NCBI GenBank assembly: GCA_030447685.1
Contig: JAUJOK010000034.1
Location: forward strand, 1-57,291
Length of the DNA: 57,291 nucleotides
Direction: 5' to 3'
DNA from: Armatimonadaceae bacterium
Lineage (GTDB): Bacteria > Armatimonadota > Armatimonadia > Armatimonadales > Armatimonadaceae
Each line of letters starts with the position of its first letter. Positions within the stretch are counted from its first letter, which is position 1. Below are positions 25,122-34,583 of the stretch, in pieces. The notes below the pieces were generated by a model. That model saw nothing but the letters and a program-made list of their open reading frames with translations, searched no databases and was not told the DNA's origin. The position numbers and the translations under genes were made by a program.

Positions 25122-27413
25122 TTACCGCTTCGCGCCCTGAAGGATGCTGCCAAGAATTCGGGCGGCGGCAGCTTTATCCAAAGGCTCGTTGTTGTTGCCG
25201 CACTTGGGGGACTGGATGCAGGAGGGGCAGCCGTCCTGGCACGGGCATTCGTCAAGGAGCGTCTTCGTCGCAGTCAGCCATTCGTTTATCAGGCGGAAGC
25301 CGGTTTCGGCGATGCCGACGCCGCCGGGGTGGGCGTCGTGAACGAAGATGGTGGGCGCGCCGACTTGCGGGTGCCAGGGCGTGGAGACGCCGCCGATGTC
25401 GTTTCTGTCGCACAGGGCGAAGAGGGGCAGCAAGCCGATGCTGGCATGCTCGACGGCGTGGACGCCCCCAGCCAGATCGAGGCGGGCGCGCTCCAGGTCG
25501 CTGACAAGGGCAATAGGAAGCGGGTACCAGACGGATTCCGTCTCGAATCGCTGCTCCGGCAAATCCAGGTCGAAGACTCCCAGTACCTCATCGGAGAAAA
25601 GCTGCTTCTGCCGGTAGCCGACCACCTGCGTCGTCACGACGACCTCGCCAAAATAGGCCACAGTATCACCAAAGTCTTTCGAGGCCAGCGTCTGCTTGAT
25701 CTCGATAAACGACTCCGTCTTCGGCTCGGTGTAGTAGCTGGCGGCGGCGGGGCGGACATGGGCGCGATGATTGAGAGTGTCCAGTTCCTCCACGACATAG
25801 GATTCGCCCAGGTGCAGGTAGACCGCGCCGGGATGTAGCGTCTCGAAGACACGCGCCTCCTCGACCGTGCCCAGGACGCTGCCGCCCCGGCTGTCGTCCA
25901 CGATGACATACTGATTCGCTGAGGCCGAGCGTATATTCATCAGGCCCGCCGGGTAGTCGCCGCCGGTGTAGACAAAGCGGTCGCCGCGCGCGGCCAGGTC
26001 GCCATTCTCGCACAATCGGCGCGTTACATGGGCGGCGCGCTCACCGCCGAACAGGTCGAAATCATCGTCGGTCAGGGGATGCTCGTACGCGGCGCAAAGC
26101 AGATGCCCGCTCAGGATGTGGCGGTTGGTCGGGTCGAGCGCGGCGTGCTCGTGCGATTTGCCGAAGAAATAGTCCGGGCGGCGCATCAGGAACTGATCGA
26201 GCGGGTTATCGGCGGCCACCAGCACCGCCAGCGACTCGCCCTGCCGCCGCCCCGCGCGCCCCGCCTGCTGCCAGGTCGAGGCGACCGTCCCCGGATACCC
26301 GGTCAGGACGCAGGCGTCCACGCCGCCGATATCTACGCCCAACTCCAGCGCATTGGTCGCCGTGACGCCGGTCAGTTCGCCATTGAACAGCCGCCGCTCG
26401 ATGTCGCGGCGCTGTGCGGGCGTGTACCCGGCGCGATAGGAAAGAATCCGCTGCGCCAGTTCGGGCCGCGTCGTCCGCTCGAAAGCCTGGCGGGCATAAG
26501 CCAGAAGCAGTTCCGCCGATTTGCGGGCGCGGGTAAAGGCGATGGTGCGGACGCCGTCGCCGACAAGCGTCGTGAAAAGCGTCGTCGCCTCGGCGTTGCT
26601 GGAGCGGCGCGCGCCGCTGGCGGGGTCATGGACAGGCGGATTCCAGAAGACGAAATGCTTCTTCCCGGCGGGCGCGCCGTCGTTGCTGATAACCTCGGCG
26701 TCCAGTCCCGTCAGCTTCGCGAAAAGTTCCTGTGGGTTGGCAATGGTCGCGGAGCAGGCGATAAGCTGCGGGCGGGCATTATAAAGGGCTGCGACGCGCC
26801 GCAGCCGCCGCAGAATGTTAGCGACATGCGCGCCGAAGACGCCCCGGTAGATATGCGCCTCGTCCACCACCACGAAGCGCAGGTTTCGCAAAAACGTGCC
26901 CCAGCCGGTGTGGTAGGGCAATATTCCCACATGAAGCATGTCCGGGTTGGTGATAACCAGCCGCGCCGTCCGCTTGATGGCGGAGCGTTCCTCACGGGGC
27001 GTATCGCCGTCATAGGTCGCCGTGACGACATCGGGAAAGAGGTCGAGGCTTTCCAGCTTGCCGCGCTGGTCCTGCGCGAGCGCCTTGGTGGGGAAAAGGT
27101 ACAGCGCGCGGGCGCTGCGGTCAAGCAGCAGCGTCTCCAGCACCGGCGCGTTATAGCACAGGCTCTTGCCGGACGCCGTCGCCGTGGTGACGATAAGATG
27201 ATGGCCGAGACGGGCATTATCAATCGCCTCGGCCTGGTGGGAATAGAACCGCGTCAGCCCCTGCTGTTGCAGCGCCGCGCTCAAACGCTCCGGCAGCGGA
27301 AAGTCAAGCGGGGCGAAATCCGCCGCCCGCGCCGGTATCTCCTCCACATGGGCAATCTGGTCTTTATAGTCGGGCAGGCGGCGCAGGCGCGATAAAAAAC
27401 GTTCGGGGTTCAC
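25122..27413 (-). CDS. MrfA/YprA-type DEAD/DEAH helicase with C-terminal zinc domain
   Basis: 763 residues: SF2 helicase core with Walker A region ATASGKSLCYN (near residue 80), Walker B VVVDEAHIY, motif III region IACSATIANP, motif VI QQAGRAGRRQGES, and a DUF1998-type C-terminal domain with four cysteines (CPCQDGCPSC...CGNNN) and DAHPGGVGIAE. In Bacillus subtilis the relative MrfA (YprA) works with the exonuclease MrfB to repair mitomycin adducts independently of UvrABC; here no MrfB-like gene is adjacent. Confidence 0.92.
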   Translation of the reverse strand: MNPERFLSRLRRLPDYKDQIAHVEEIPARAADFAPLDFPLPERLSAALQQQGLTRFYSHQAEAIDNARLGHHLIVTTATASGKSLCYNAPVLETLLLDRSARALYLFPTKALAQDQRGKLESLDLFPDVVTATYDGDTPREERSAIKRTARLVITNPDMLHVGILPYHTGWGTFLRNLRFVVVDEAHIYRGVFGAHVANILRRLRRVAALYNARPQLIACSATIANPQELFAKLTGLDAEVISNDGAPAGKKHFVFWNPPVHDPASGARRSSNAEATTLFTTLVGDGVRTIAFTRARKSAELLLAYARQAFERTTRPELAQRILSYRAGYTPAQRRDIERRLFNGELTGVTATNALELGVDIGGVDACVLTGYPGTVASTWQQAGRAGRRQGESLAVLVAADNPLDQFLMRRPDYFFGKSHEHAALDPTNRHILSGHLLCAAYEHPLTDDDFDLFGGERAAHVTRRLCENGDLAARGDRFVYTGGDYPAGLMNIRSASANQYVIVDDSRGGSVLGTVEEARVFETLHPGAVYLHLGESYVVEELDTLNHRAHVRPAAASYYTEPKTESFIEIKQTLASKDFGDTVAYFGEVVVTTQVVGYRQKQLFSDEVLGVFDLDLPEQRFETESVWYPLPIALVSDLERARLDLAGGVHAVEHASIGLLPLFALCDRNDIGGVSTPWHPQVGAPTIFVHDAHPGGVGIAETGFRLINEWLTATKTLLDECPCQDGCPSCIQSPKCGNNNEPLDKAAAARILGSILQGAKR

Positions 27414-27459
27414 ATCCTCATTATGCGCCCCGGCGAACAGACTGTCAAACGGTTATCCC

Positions 27460-27696
27460 CTAACGCTCGTTCAATCGGGCGATGATTCGCTCTGCGTCCT
27501 GGGCGCACGCGGTGAGGAGAGCGTCCGGGTCACTTCCCGAGCGGCTGACCTGCCTGCCCCACAGGTCAGTGCCTTCAACCCTGTAGCCACCGTTCGAAAT
27601 CTCCCGGACTCGGAAGAACCACTCCGGTACCAAATCAACCAGTGGGAACCGGCTTTTTACGTCCGCTTCTTTAAGACGTTCGACCAGGCGCTTCAC
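27460..27696 (-). CDS. Small hypothetical protein
   Basis: 78 residues from GTG 27696, with AGGAGG eight bases upstream, which argues that it is a genuine gene. Charged, no membrane segment; helix MKRLVERLKEADVKSR at the start, a strand-rich centre (WFFRVREISNGGYRVEGTD) and a C-terminal helix. I do not recognise the family. It lies between the PhyH-like gene and the helicase, same strand, with 16 bp to the former. Confidence 0.65.
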   Translation of the reverse strand: MKRLVERLKEADVKSRFPLVDLVPEWFFRVREISNGGYRVEGTDLWGRQVSRSGSDPDALLTACAQDAERIIARLNER

Positions 27697-27712
27697 AAAA
27701 TGAACCTCCTGA

Positions 27713-28531
27713 TCACGGCGACAGCATTTGGCCGTTCTCGTAGACGGTGGGGAAGTGACTGCCTTTCAGCGGTTCGCCGGGGGCGACTTCGATGTTGTGC
27801 TCGACCAGATGGCCCCGGCTGGTCGGCTCGTAGCGCGTGTAGCCGGGCATGTAGTGGACGGCGATGGCGGGGCGGGATCGCGGGGAGAGGTTGGGCGGCG
27901 CGCCGTGCCAGGTCAGGCAGTGGTGGAAGACGACGCTGCCTGCTTTGACGGGAACGGGCACGACCTCGATGCGCTGGCCGGGAGGAACGATGGACGGGTC
28001 ATCCGGGGCCGGGTCGTAGGTTTCGGGGTCGGTGCCGATGGTGCCGCCTTTGTAGGGTCCCCAGCGGTGGCTGCCCCGCACCATGCTCATGCAGCCGTTC
28101 TCTATGTCGGCGTCTTCCAAAGCGACCCAGGCGCTCACCAGGTCGGCGGGCTGGATGACCGGCCAGTAGGGATGATCCTGATGCCACAGGGACGGCCCGC
28201 CGATATGCGGCGGCTTGACCTGTACTTGATCGTGCCAGACGCGCACCGTGTCGCTGTTCATCAGTTGGGCGATCAGGGGCACGATGGTCTCATTATAAAG
28301 GTGACGGCGGAAGGCGTCTTCGGCCTCCCAGATATTGACCACCTGCGTCACCACGCGATCTTCGCCGCCGCCGATGTTTCGGCTGGCTTCCGGCGCTGCC
28401 GCGCTTTGCCCCGCCAGAACGCGCGCCAGCGCCGCGTTCAGTTCCGCCAACTGCTCATCGTCCACGACACGCTCACCGTAATTCAGGAAGCCGTTTTCCC
28501 GAAAGGAGGCAATCTGCTCTTCGCTCAACAT
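27713..28531 (-). CDS. Phytanoyl-CoA dioxygenase (PhyH) family protein
   Basis: Fe(II)/2-oxoglutarate-dependent oxygenase fold. 272 residues from ATG 28531. Iron ligands are visible as H-x-D in SLWHQDHPYWP and the distal His in CLTWHGAPPNLSP, with Arg for 2-oxoglutarate in SPRSRPAIAVHYMP. The N-terminus LSEEQIASFRENGFLNYGE is typical of the family. Substrate unknown; Armatimonadota genomes often hold several copies. The extended frame to 28597 adds non-family sequence and is not used. Confidence 0.9.
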   Translation of the reverse strand: MLSEEQIASFRENGFLNYGERVVDDEQLAELNAALARVLAGQSAAAPEASRNIGGGEDRVVTQVVNIWEAEDAFRRHLYNETIVPLIAQLMNSDTVRVWHDQVQVKPPHIGGPSLWHQDHPYWPVIQPADLVSAWVALEDADIENGCMSMVRGSHRWGPYKGGTIGTDPETYDPAPDDPSIVPPGQRIEVVPVPVKAGSVVFHHCLTWHGAPPNLSPRSRPAIAVHYMPGYTRYEPTSRGHLVEHNIEVAPGEPLKGSHFPTVYENGQMLSP

Positions 28532-28641
28532 AATGTCCCAGGTCCTTTTCTTCGTTGATAAAGTCACTATTTTGAGTATGTGGCTCATATACCACAAATC
28601 CGTTGCCGGAGTACATAAGGCGCTCTAAAAACTTTGAACCT

Positions 28642-29184
28642 TCACACGGATAGAGCGCCGCTGCTTTCCGGCTGCGAAACGGTCAGGTTCACGAAACGCA
28701 CCTCGCCGCTGTGGGCCACTTCGGCTCGATAGATATGAACGCGCAGATGGGGATGCGCGCCGAAAAGCGGGCGCAGCAGGTCGGCGACGTCCCGGCGCTG
28801 CTGCGCCTCGATCTCGGTGGCGGAGCGTCCGGGCAGCTTGCGCCGGTAATCGGCGCACGCTGCCTCATCGGGGCCTTCGCCGGACACAGCCCCGTGAAAG
28901 ATAAGAACCACCTCTTCCACGCAATGCGCCGTCAGCAGAAACGTGCATTCACGCCGGAACTGGTCGGAGCGCAGCAGTTCGTAGCCGCTGGAAGCCAGCG
29001 CCCCCGGCCCGCCCGGCGCGTACAGTCGGTCATAGTAGGTGATGCGCAGGTGGTTTTGAAGAAAATCGTCCACGCTTTGCTGAAGCCGCCCATCCGAGCA
29101 GGCGATAACCAGCGCCGTGGGACGCGTGGGACTCCACCGCTTGCTGCTGACATAGGTTTCGGCGACAGGCGATTCCGTTGTCAT
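28642..29184 (-). CDS. Beta-carbonic-anhydrase-like protein, incomplete zinc site
   Basis: 180 residues from ATG 29184 (GGAGAGG upstream). The start ALVIACSDGRLQQSVDDFL carries the beta-carbonic-anhydrase C-x-D-x-R motif, and YAPGGPGAL corresponds to the usual RNAGN region. Where the family has H-x-x-C (second zinc ligand pair), this protein reads IFHGAVSG: the His is kept and the Cys is replaced by Val. It may bind zinc differently or act on another substrate. It sits alone between the PhyH-like and aldo/keto reductase genes. Confidence 0.65.
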   Translation of the reverse strand: MTTESPVAETYVSSKRWSPTRPTALVIACSDGRLQQSVDDFLQNHLRITYYDRLYAPGGPGALASSGYELLRSDQFRRECTFLLTAHCVEEVVLIFHGAVSGEGPDEAACADYRRKLPGRSATEIEAQQRRDVADLLRPLFGAHPHLRVHIYRAEVAHSGEVRFVNLTVSQPESSGALSV

Positions 29185-29276
29185 TGGCCCCTCTCCTGAT
29201 CTGTACGTATTCCCACTTCATCGGCGGAAGGCCGCCCGAATGGCTGTAGAACCACACAGAAACTCCCTCTGTTCAC

Positions 29277-29438
29277 CTAACTCAGCGTGCCGTCGGCGCG
29301 CTTACCCAGCAAGCGCGGCCCCAGCCCTCCATAAGCCGCTCCAACAATACCAAAACTAAAACCGGACCAGATCATCAGATAGCCGCCGATGTTACTGCCC
29401 AGGCGCAGGCCAAGCAGCACCTGGGCAGAACCAAGCAC
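29277..29438 (-). CDS. Short hydrophobic protein, possibly a remnant
   Basis: The frame after the aldo/keto reductase stop encodes VLLGLRLGSNIGGYLMIW, SGFSFGIVGAAYGGLGPRLL and ends GKRADGTLS. Two likely membrane helices. GTG 29438 is a possible start without a good ribosome site; the in-frame sequence upstream is antisense-like and not credible. The ending GLGPRLLGKRADGTLS looks like the C-terminus of a longer conserved membrane protein, so this could be the 3' remnant of a larger gene. Confidence 0.4.
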   Translation of the reverse strand: MLGSAQVLLGLRLGSNIGGYLMIWSGFSFGIVGAAYGGLGPRLLGKRADGTLS

Positions 29439-29466
29439 GAATAGCTGCCCACCCGAAGAAAGATGG

Positions 29467-30417
29467 TTACGCCAGTGCGGCGTCCATCTCCTCGATGTCC
29501 GACGCGGACAGGGCGACGCCCGCCGCCCCGGCGTTGTCCTCCACCTGCGAGGGCTTCGACGCGCCGATGATGACGCTGGAGACCTCCGGACGGCGCAGAC
29601 ACCAGGCAAGCGCAAGCTGCGACAGGGTAAGGTTGTTGCGCTCGGCAATCGGCTGAAGCTTCTGCACCTTTTCCAGCACGTTTTCGTCCAGTTTACCCTG
29701 GTTCAGGAACATATTCTGGCTGGGGTCGGCGGCGCGGCTGTCCTGGGGAAGCGGCTGCCCCGGCCTGTACTTACCGGTCAGCACGCCCTGCGCGAGCGGC
29801 GAATAGACCACCAGGCCGATGCCCTCACGTCCACACAGCGGCATAACCTCTTTTTCAAGGTCGCGGCCCAGCGCGTTATAATACGGCTGGTTGGAGGCGA
29901 TGGGGTAGAGATTGCCCATGCGCGCAACGTCGGTGGCATGCGCGATCTGCCCCGCCGACCACTGCGAAACGCCGTAATAAAGAACCTTGCCCTGCCGCAC
30001 CAGATCGTCGAACGCCCGCAGCGTCTCTTCCAGCGGGGTTTCCGTATCGTAGCGGTGCGCCTGGTAGAGGTCGATATAATCGGTCCCCAGGCGCTTCAGG
30101 CTGAGGTGGCACTGCTCGAAGATATGCTTCCGGCTCAGCCCTTTATCGTTCGGGCCGTCGCCCATCGGGAAGTAGACCTTGGTGGCGAGCACATACGAGT
30201 CGCGATTATACGCCTTCAGACATCGCCCGACGACCTCCTCCGACTTGCCCCGCGCATAGACGTTTGCGGTGTCGAAGAAATTAATTCCCAGGTCGTATGC
30301 CTTTTCGATGCAGGCCCGCGCCGTCTCATCCTCGGTAGCGTTGCCGAAAGTCAGCCACGACCCCAAACTTACCTCGGAAACCTTCACGCCCTGCTTGCCC
30401 AAATGCCGATATTTCAC
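29467..30417 (-). CDS. Aldo/keto reductase (Kv-beta/YghZ-like)
   Basis: 316 residues from GTG 30417, where GGAGG lies nine bases upstream; starting at 30438 is less likely. NADPH-dependent (alpha/beta)8 barrel. Catalytic tetrad visible: Asp and Tyr in DTANVYARGKSEEVVG, Lys in LATKVYFPMG, His in LYQAHRYD. The C-terminal cofactor site SSVIIGASKPSQVEDN is intact. The N-terminus YRHLGKQGVKVSEVSLGSW is typical of the voltage-gated potassium channel beta-subunit-like branch. Physiological substrate unknown. Confidence 0.93.
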   Translation of the reverse strand: MKYRHLGKQGVKVSEVSLGSWLTFGNATEDETARACIEKAYDLGINFFDTANVYARGKSEEVVGRCLKAYNRDSYVLATKVYFPMGDGPNDKGLSRKHIFEQCHLSLKRLGTDYIDLYQAHRYDTETPLEETLRAFDDLVRQGKVLYYGVSQWSAGQIAHATDVARMGNLYPIASNQPYYNALGRDLEKEVMPLCGREGIGLVVYSPLAQGVLTGKYRPGQPLPQDSRAADPSQNMFLNQGKLDENVLEKVQKLQPIAERNNLTLSQLALAWCLRRPEVSSVIIGASKPSQVEDNAGAAGVALSASDIEEMDAALA

Positions 30418-30733
30418 TGAATCTATCCTCCCCATCACCGGATACCTTAATCCGCGTCAGTATACCCGCTCGGCCTTTTTGCCACACGACGCGCGCGGCT
30501 CAGCCGCCTGCGGTATCAGCAAGAGTCACAGGTACGGCCCATTTTCAGTATACCTTTCGACTCCGCATCGAGGCCAGGAAACAGCGCGCAAGCCATTTGC
30601 CGATAAAGTGGGACCTATCTATGGGAAGACGGAACGATAGTCTCAGGAAACATTGCCCGCCCTCTGCGACTAAAAGAATGAGGAGTATATGCCGATACTT
30701 TATTCAAACGTTAAACTGCACGAGAGATCAATC
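30418..30733. other. Intergenic region with divergent promoters expected
   Basis: 316 bp between the divergent reductase and prepilin genes. A minus-strand TATACT (30459-30464) could be a -10 for the reductase; no convincing -35. On the plus side no consensus promoter stands out. Nothing else recognised. Confidence 0.4.
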
Positions 30734-31526
30734 ATGTCACATTCCCATTATCGTTTCCGGCGAGCCGACAGGGCGACCGGATTTACTCTTGTTGAGCTTC
30801 TCATCGTCATCGCCATAATCGCGGTACTGGCGGCCATTCTTTTCCCGGTGTTCGCTCAGGCGCGGGAAAAAGCGCGCGGCGCGGCCTGCTTGTCGAACCA
30901 GAGGCAGATAGGTTCCGCCGTCCTGATGTATGCCCAGGACTATGACGAAGCCATTCTTCCGCCTTTTGTACGCACGCCCGAAGCGAGGGACCAAGCGCGC
31001 AGCGACTTCCTGACCTGGCCCTCACTGATCCAGCCCTATGTGAAAAACGGCGCTCCGATGCGCGGCGTGAGCGCGACCGGCTATGCGGCATCGGGCATTA
31101 TGAAGTGCCCTTCGTTCGATTCGCAGAAGTTCGTGGAGACGGCGGTAAAGCTCAAATGGTACGACGCTATGGAATCGGGCTGGGCGTTCAGCATCGCGGC
31201 GGCAGTGGGTATTGCGGGGCGCAGAGCGACCCCTACTACGCCCACGCGGGAAGCTCGGCGCGCACGATGTATCTTGCCGAAGTGCAGCGCGCGGCGGAAA
31301 CCGTGATCGTTTCCGACGGCTTTACCGGCGTCGTGACCCTTGGCTCATGGGCAAACGTCCTGACGACGATGGGCTGCGGCTCCTCGAAACGCACGGCGAC
31401 GGCTCCAACCTTATCTTCCTGGACGGCCATGCGAAATGGGTTCCGGGCAATCCCGAGGGCCAGCCGTATCTGGCGAAAGATGAGAACGGCTGCTTCTATC
31501 AAAAATTCTTTACCATAGATAGATAA
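30734..31526 (+). pseudogene. Type IV prepilin-like protein with H-X9-DG box, frame broken twice
   Basis: Start [16 protein letters not shown] then the prepilin peptidase site [16 protein letters not shown] and a hydrophobic helix, followed by [20 protein letters not shown], the Armatimonadota/Planctomycetota pseudopilin signature (DUF1559-like). The middle is read in a second frame ([15 protein letters not shown] to VLTTMGC) and the end in a third, THGDGSNLIFLDGHAKW, a perfect H-X9-DG box, terminating at 31526. Frame changes lie near 31200-31208 and 31375-31385. Without them it would be a normal protein of about 263 residues. Such proteins are exported pseudopilins of unclear function. Confidence 0.85.
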
Positions 31527-31535
31527 TCGGGCAGA

Positions 31536-32864
31536 TCAGCGCGTGTCCGACAGCGCGCTGTGCAGTGTGGGGACAAGCTGCTTTTTGCGCGAGACCATGT
31601 CGCCCAGATCGTATTCATAATCGCCGGAGCGGGAAAAAGGCAGGGCCGCCAGCAGGCGGCTTTCGCCCCGGCACAGCAAGCGGCTGCGCCCCGTTACCAC
31701 ATCGGTGACCATCAGGCAGACAAGCGCCAATGCCTCACGCTCCCGGCAGGCTTCCAGAGCTTCCAATAGCTCCAGCCGACGCTGCGGCAGCTCCTGCAAT
31801 CCGGTCACTTCGACCTGCCCGATACTGACGGCAATGCCGCCCATGTCATAGCTTTTGCGGTCAGCGTCCACAATATCGGTTGCCGGGCGCGTGTTCAGCC
31901 CCGGCGCAGCGCCCAGCAGGTCGTCGCCGAACGATACCGCATCCACCCCGGCCAGTTCGGCCAGCCAATCGGCGGCGACCCCGGTCGCGCTCGGTGGCGG
32001 TGGGCGAGCGAAAAACCAGCGTGTCCGACAGAACGCCCGAAAGAAGCAATCCGGCAAGCCCTTCGGGCGGCGTCAGATTATGGCTGCGGCACTGCTCGGC
32101 GACCAGGGTGGAGGTACTGCCCACGGGGTCAACGACGAAAGGAATCGGAGCGGCAGTCGGCGGGTTGCCCAGGCGGTGGTGATCCAGCACAGCGACTATA
32201 TCGGCCTCTTCCGCCCCGTTCACCGCCTGGGAAAGCTCGTTATGGTCCACCAGGATCAGACGCGCGCGGGGCGGCTGAAGCAGATGGCGCTGCGAGGCCA
32301 TGCCCAGATACCGCCCCGCATCGTCCACCACGATAAACTCGTTGCTGTCGCTGCGCATCAGAAAACTGCGGTGATCGCTGATACGGTCCCGCGCCTGAAA
32401 TACCGGCAGCGCCTCCACCAGGCTGCGGCACGACGGCGCAAACGCATCGAGATTGCCGATTGCCAGCGAATAGACGCGGGCAAGCGCCAGCGGTGTCACC
32501 ACCCCGGTCGGCTTTCCCTCGGCGTCGATTACCGGCACAATCGGCTCCCCCTGCGCCAGCCGCGCCATCGCCTGTGACAGCGGCGTCTCCGGGGCGAGCG
32601 CGGCCTGTGGTCGTGTCACATGCCCGAACGTCGGCGCGACGGCGGACAGCAGGCGGGGCGGTGTCTGTTTGAAACGCTCCAGCACGAAAACTGTCTGCTC
32701 GGCAAGCTGTCCGCCCGTGTCGCCTCCACCCCGTCGCGGCCCGTCGCCTGTAGAAACCAGGTGTAGCCAAGCGCGGAGGCTATCGAATCGGTATCGGGCC
32801 GTCGGTGGCCGATGATGTAGGTAACGGCGGGGTCCCAGGTGTCGTGTCCGTCGGAAAGCGGCAT
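31536..32864 (-). pseudogene. ppaC: Manganese-dependent inorganic pyrophosphatase-like protein with CBS insert, frame broken twice
   Basis: N-terminus YIIGHRRPDTDSIASALGY is the DHH motif I of family II pyrophosphatases; a CBS pair follows (PIVPVIDAEGKPTGVVTPLA), then DHH motifs LILVDHNELSQA and VAVLDHHRLGN, FVVDPVGSTSTLV, and the C-terminal DHHA2 domain ending GDYEYDLGDMVSRKKQLVPT. CBS-containing forms are adenine-nucleotide regulated. The frame changes near 32705 (TRAD to GGQLAEQT) and near 32003, where dropping one G from CCGGGG joins TATERDR to VAADWLAELAG. The gene is convergent with the prepilin gene. Confidence 0.88.
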
Positions 32865-32913
32865 ATCTTTGTATTCCCACTTTGAAGACGGCTTTCCTTC
32901 GATAGGGTTCCCG

Positions 32914-33150
32914 CTATCCCCGCCGACGCCGCCACGACTGAGTGATCCTGCCATCGGGGTCAAAGAAGTTGATGGGGTCGCCGAAGCAGTAAGCATACAG
33001 GTTGAGGCCAGCGGCAAAGCCGGAAGGGTCGCGGGAGATGAAGCGGCCAAGCGAGGGGGCGTAGTACCTGGCTCCCATCAGCAAGAGGCCGGTCTCGCTG
33101 TCCTGGTACGCGCCGCTCCTGCCGTTCCAGGCGAAGGGAGTGGACGGGAC
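32914..33150 (-). pseudogene. RHS-repeat core domain fragment
   Basis: A minus-strand frame, open only between a TGA at 33151-33153 and a TAG at 32914-32916, reads PFAWNGRSGAYQDSETGLLL, MGARYYAPSLGRFISRDPSG, FAAGLNLYAYCFGDPINFFD and PDGRITQS. This is the RHS repeat-associated core, whose DPxG-type end marks the autoproteolysis point just before the variable toxin in polymorphic toxins. It has no start codon and nothing of the toxin beyond about ten residues. It lies directly upstream of the ppaC-like gene and downstream of a SUKH-like immunity gene. Confidence 0.85.
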
Positions 33151-33192
33151 TCATGGAATTCAAACAGTCATAATGGTAGAAAATGAAGCGGC

Positions 33193-33634
33193 CTACAGTT
33201 CTTCAACTTCCATCAGGGATGTCTCGATGAACTCAAAAAGCGTTAGATTAGTTTGCTGTAGATTACCTTCTTCCTCATACCATATTGAGTAGTCGCGGCG
33301 GTCTATCACTGCACATGCCCCGGCGTCTAAACTGGCAAATATCAAGAAACGCTGAAGTAATTCCAGGCTCCTGCCGAGGAATCGAGTCTTGTCAGGATCA
33401 TTTGCCCTTTGCAGGCTATCCCAGGTCTGCTTTACATTTTTAGGGTTCTCGATTGGTAGAACTCTAAACCAATCTGAAGTCAAGCCGTTGCAGTGAGTAA
33501 AATGCAGTTAACTCAGGCGAGAAACCACCTAATGTTAGCACCGCTTTTTCTCTAACTTCTGATTCTACCGGATCAAGAACTTTGCAGTTGAACTGTTCTT
33601 GCCAAATGGTTAGTGCACCTTTCCAATTCTCCAC
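33193..33634 (-). pseudogene. SMI1/KNR4 (SUKH)-like immunity protein, one frameshift
   Basis: From GTG 33634 (AGGA six bases upstream) the frame reads MENWKGALTIWQEQFNCKVL to KAVLTLGGFSPELTAFYSL, then shifts near 33495 and continues NGLTSDWFRVLPIENP, FLIFASLDAGACAVIDRRDY, SIWYEEEGNLQQTN and ends LTLFEFIETSLMEVEEL. The order of elements matches SUKH/SMI1 proteins, which protect against polymorphic toxins. One base is missing near CTGCAACGG. Lower GC than core genes. It sits upstream of the RHS fragment, the order seen in orphan toxin-immunity arrays. Confidence 0.65.
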
Positions 33635-33889
33635 AAAGTTTCCTCAAGATCTTACGGAAGCAACAGCCATTCATGTCGTTAGCCGCCCCTCGCACCACCA
33701 CACCTCGCCGGGCCATGGCTCCGCCCCGATGGCATCCAGTTCTTCTTCTTCGTCCGTAGTTCGCCGTCCGCGCCGCATGGAAGAAGTTTCCACGCGCCGT
33801 CCTATAAATCCTGAATCAAAGACTAAGGCTCGCTTCAAGAAAGGAATCAAAGCAGGCAGAGCAAAATAAAGCCGCAGGGAGGATCAGCT

Positions 33890-34438
33890 ATGCGTAATGT
33901 ACTGGCTTATGGCCTGACGGCACTGGCTTTATGGACGATAACCGGATGCAGCGGCGGGGGGAACGGAAGGGACGATATCCAGACGGTATCCAGCACGGGC
34001 CGTTTCCAGAGCTTTGACCAGGATCTGGAATTTACGCTGACGAGCCGGGCTTTTTATCGCCAGGGTGAAACCGTCTCGCTCGTTTTCACCGTGAAGAATA
34101 TCGGGCAGCGTCGGGTGGAGTTCCTGGCGGGTCCTCCCTACGCGGACGCAAAGGCCCTGCGCGCAAACACGGAAGTCTGGCGCTGGTCTGCGGGCAAGGT
34201 GTTTCCGGCTATTATCGGTGAGATTTCCTTACAGCCAGGTGAAGTAGAAACCTATGTTTTGGAATGGGATCAGAAGGATGCGCAGGGGAATTACGTGGCG
34301 GCAGGCACATACACGGTGAACGCCTGGTTTACGGCTTTTCCAAACAATGCTATTGTCGAAAGGCCGCGAGATGCCGAAACCGAACTGGATGCCGGTCCCA
34401 TCGAAATCACGCTGCGATTCGAAGCCCCACTCAATTGA
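33890..34438 (+). CDS. Lipoprotein with BsuPI-type proteinase-inhibitor domain
   Basis: 182 residues from ATG 33890, GGGAGG seven bases upstream. The signal peptide ends in a lipobox TITGC-SGGG, so the mature protein is lipidated at Cys20. The rest matches the BsuPI (intracellular proteinase inhibitor) pattern: SLVFTVKNIGQRRVEFLAG, EVWRWSAGKVFPA, LQPGEVETYVLEWDQKDAQG and GTYTVNAWF. In Bacillus this domain inhibits serine proteases; secreted versions are of unknown role. It is just downstream of the toxin-immunity debris but on the other strand. Confidence 0.85.
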   Translation: MRNVLAYGLTALALWTITGCSGGGNGRDDIQTVSSTGRFQSFDQDLEFTLTSRAFYRQGETVSLVFTVKNIGQRRVEFLAGPPYADAKALRANTEVWRWSAGKVFPAIIGEISLQPGEVETYVLEWDQKDAQGNYVAAGTYTVNAWFTAFPNNAIVERPRDAETELDAGPIEITLRFEAPLN

Positions 34439-34583
34439 TAACTTGACCATTTCTGTTCCCGCCCCAGAGCCAAGAGTGTCCACACTCCGGGAAAACTGAA
34501 TGCCCCTGGTCCGTTCGCCTGCTCGGAAGGAATTCCGAAAGGCGGCGGCGAAGGGTAGGCAGGCGATCAGGAGGACAGTGGCA

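Noticed and set aside
33582..33889. Plus-strand poly-Ser/basic frame and a minus-strand frame of about 70 codons in the same place, possible toxin remnant
   Set aside because: Neither has a recognisable motif; the two are mirror images of one composition-biased stretch. The minus-strand frame could be a remnant but I cannot support it.
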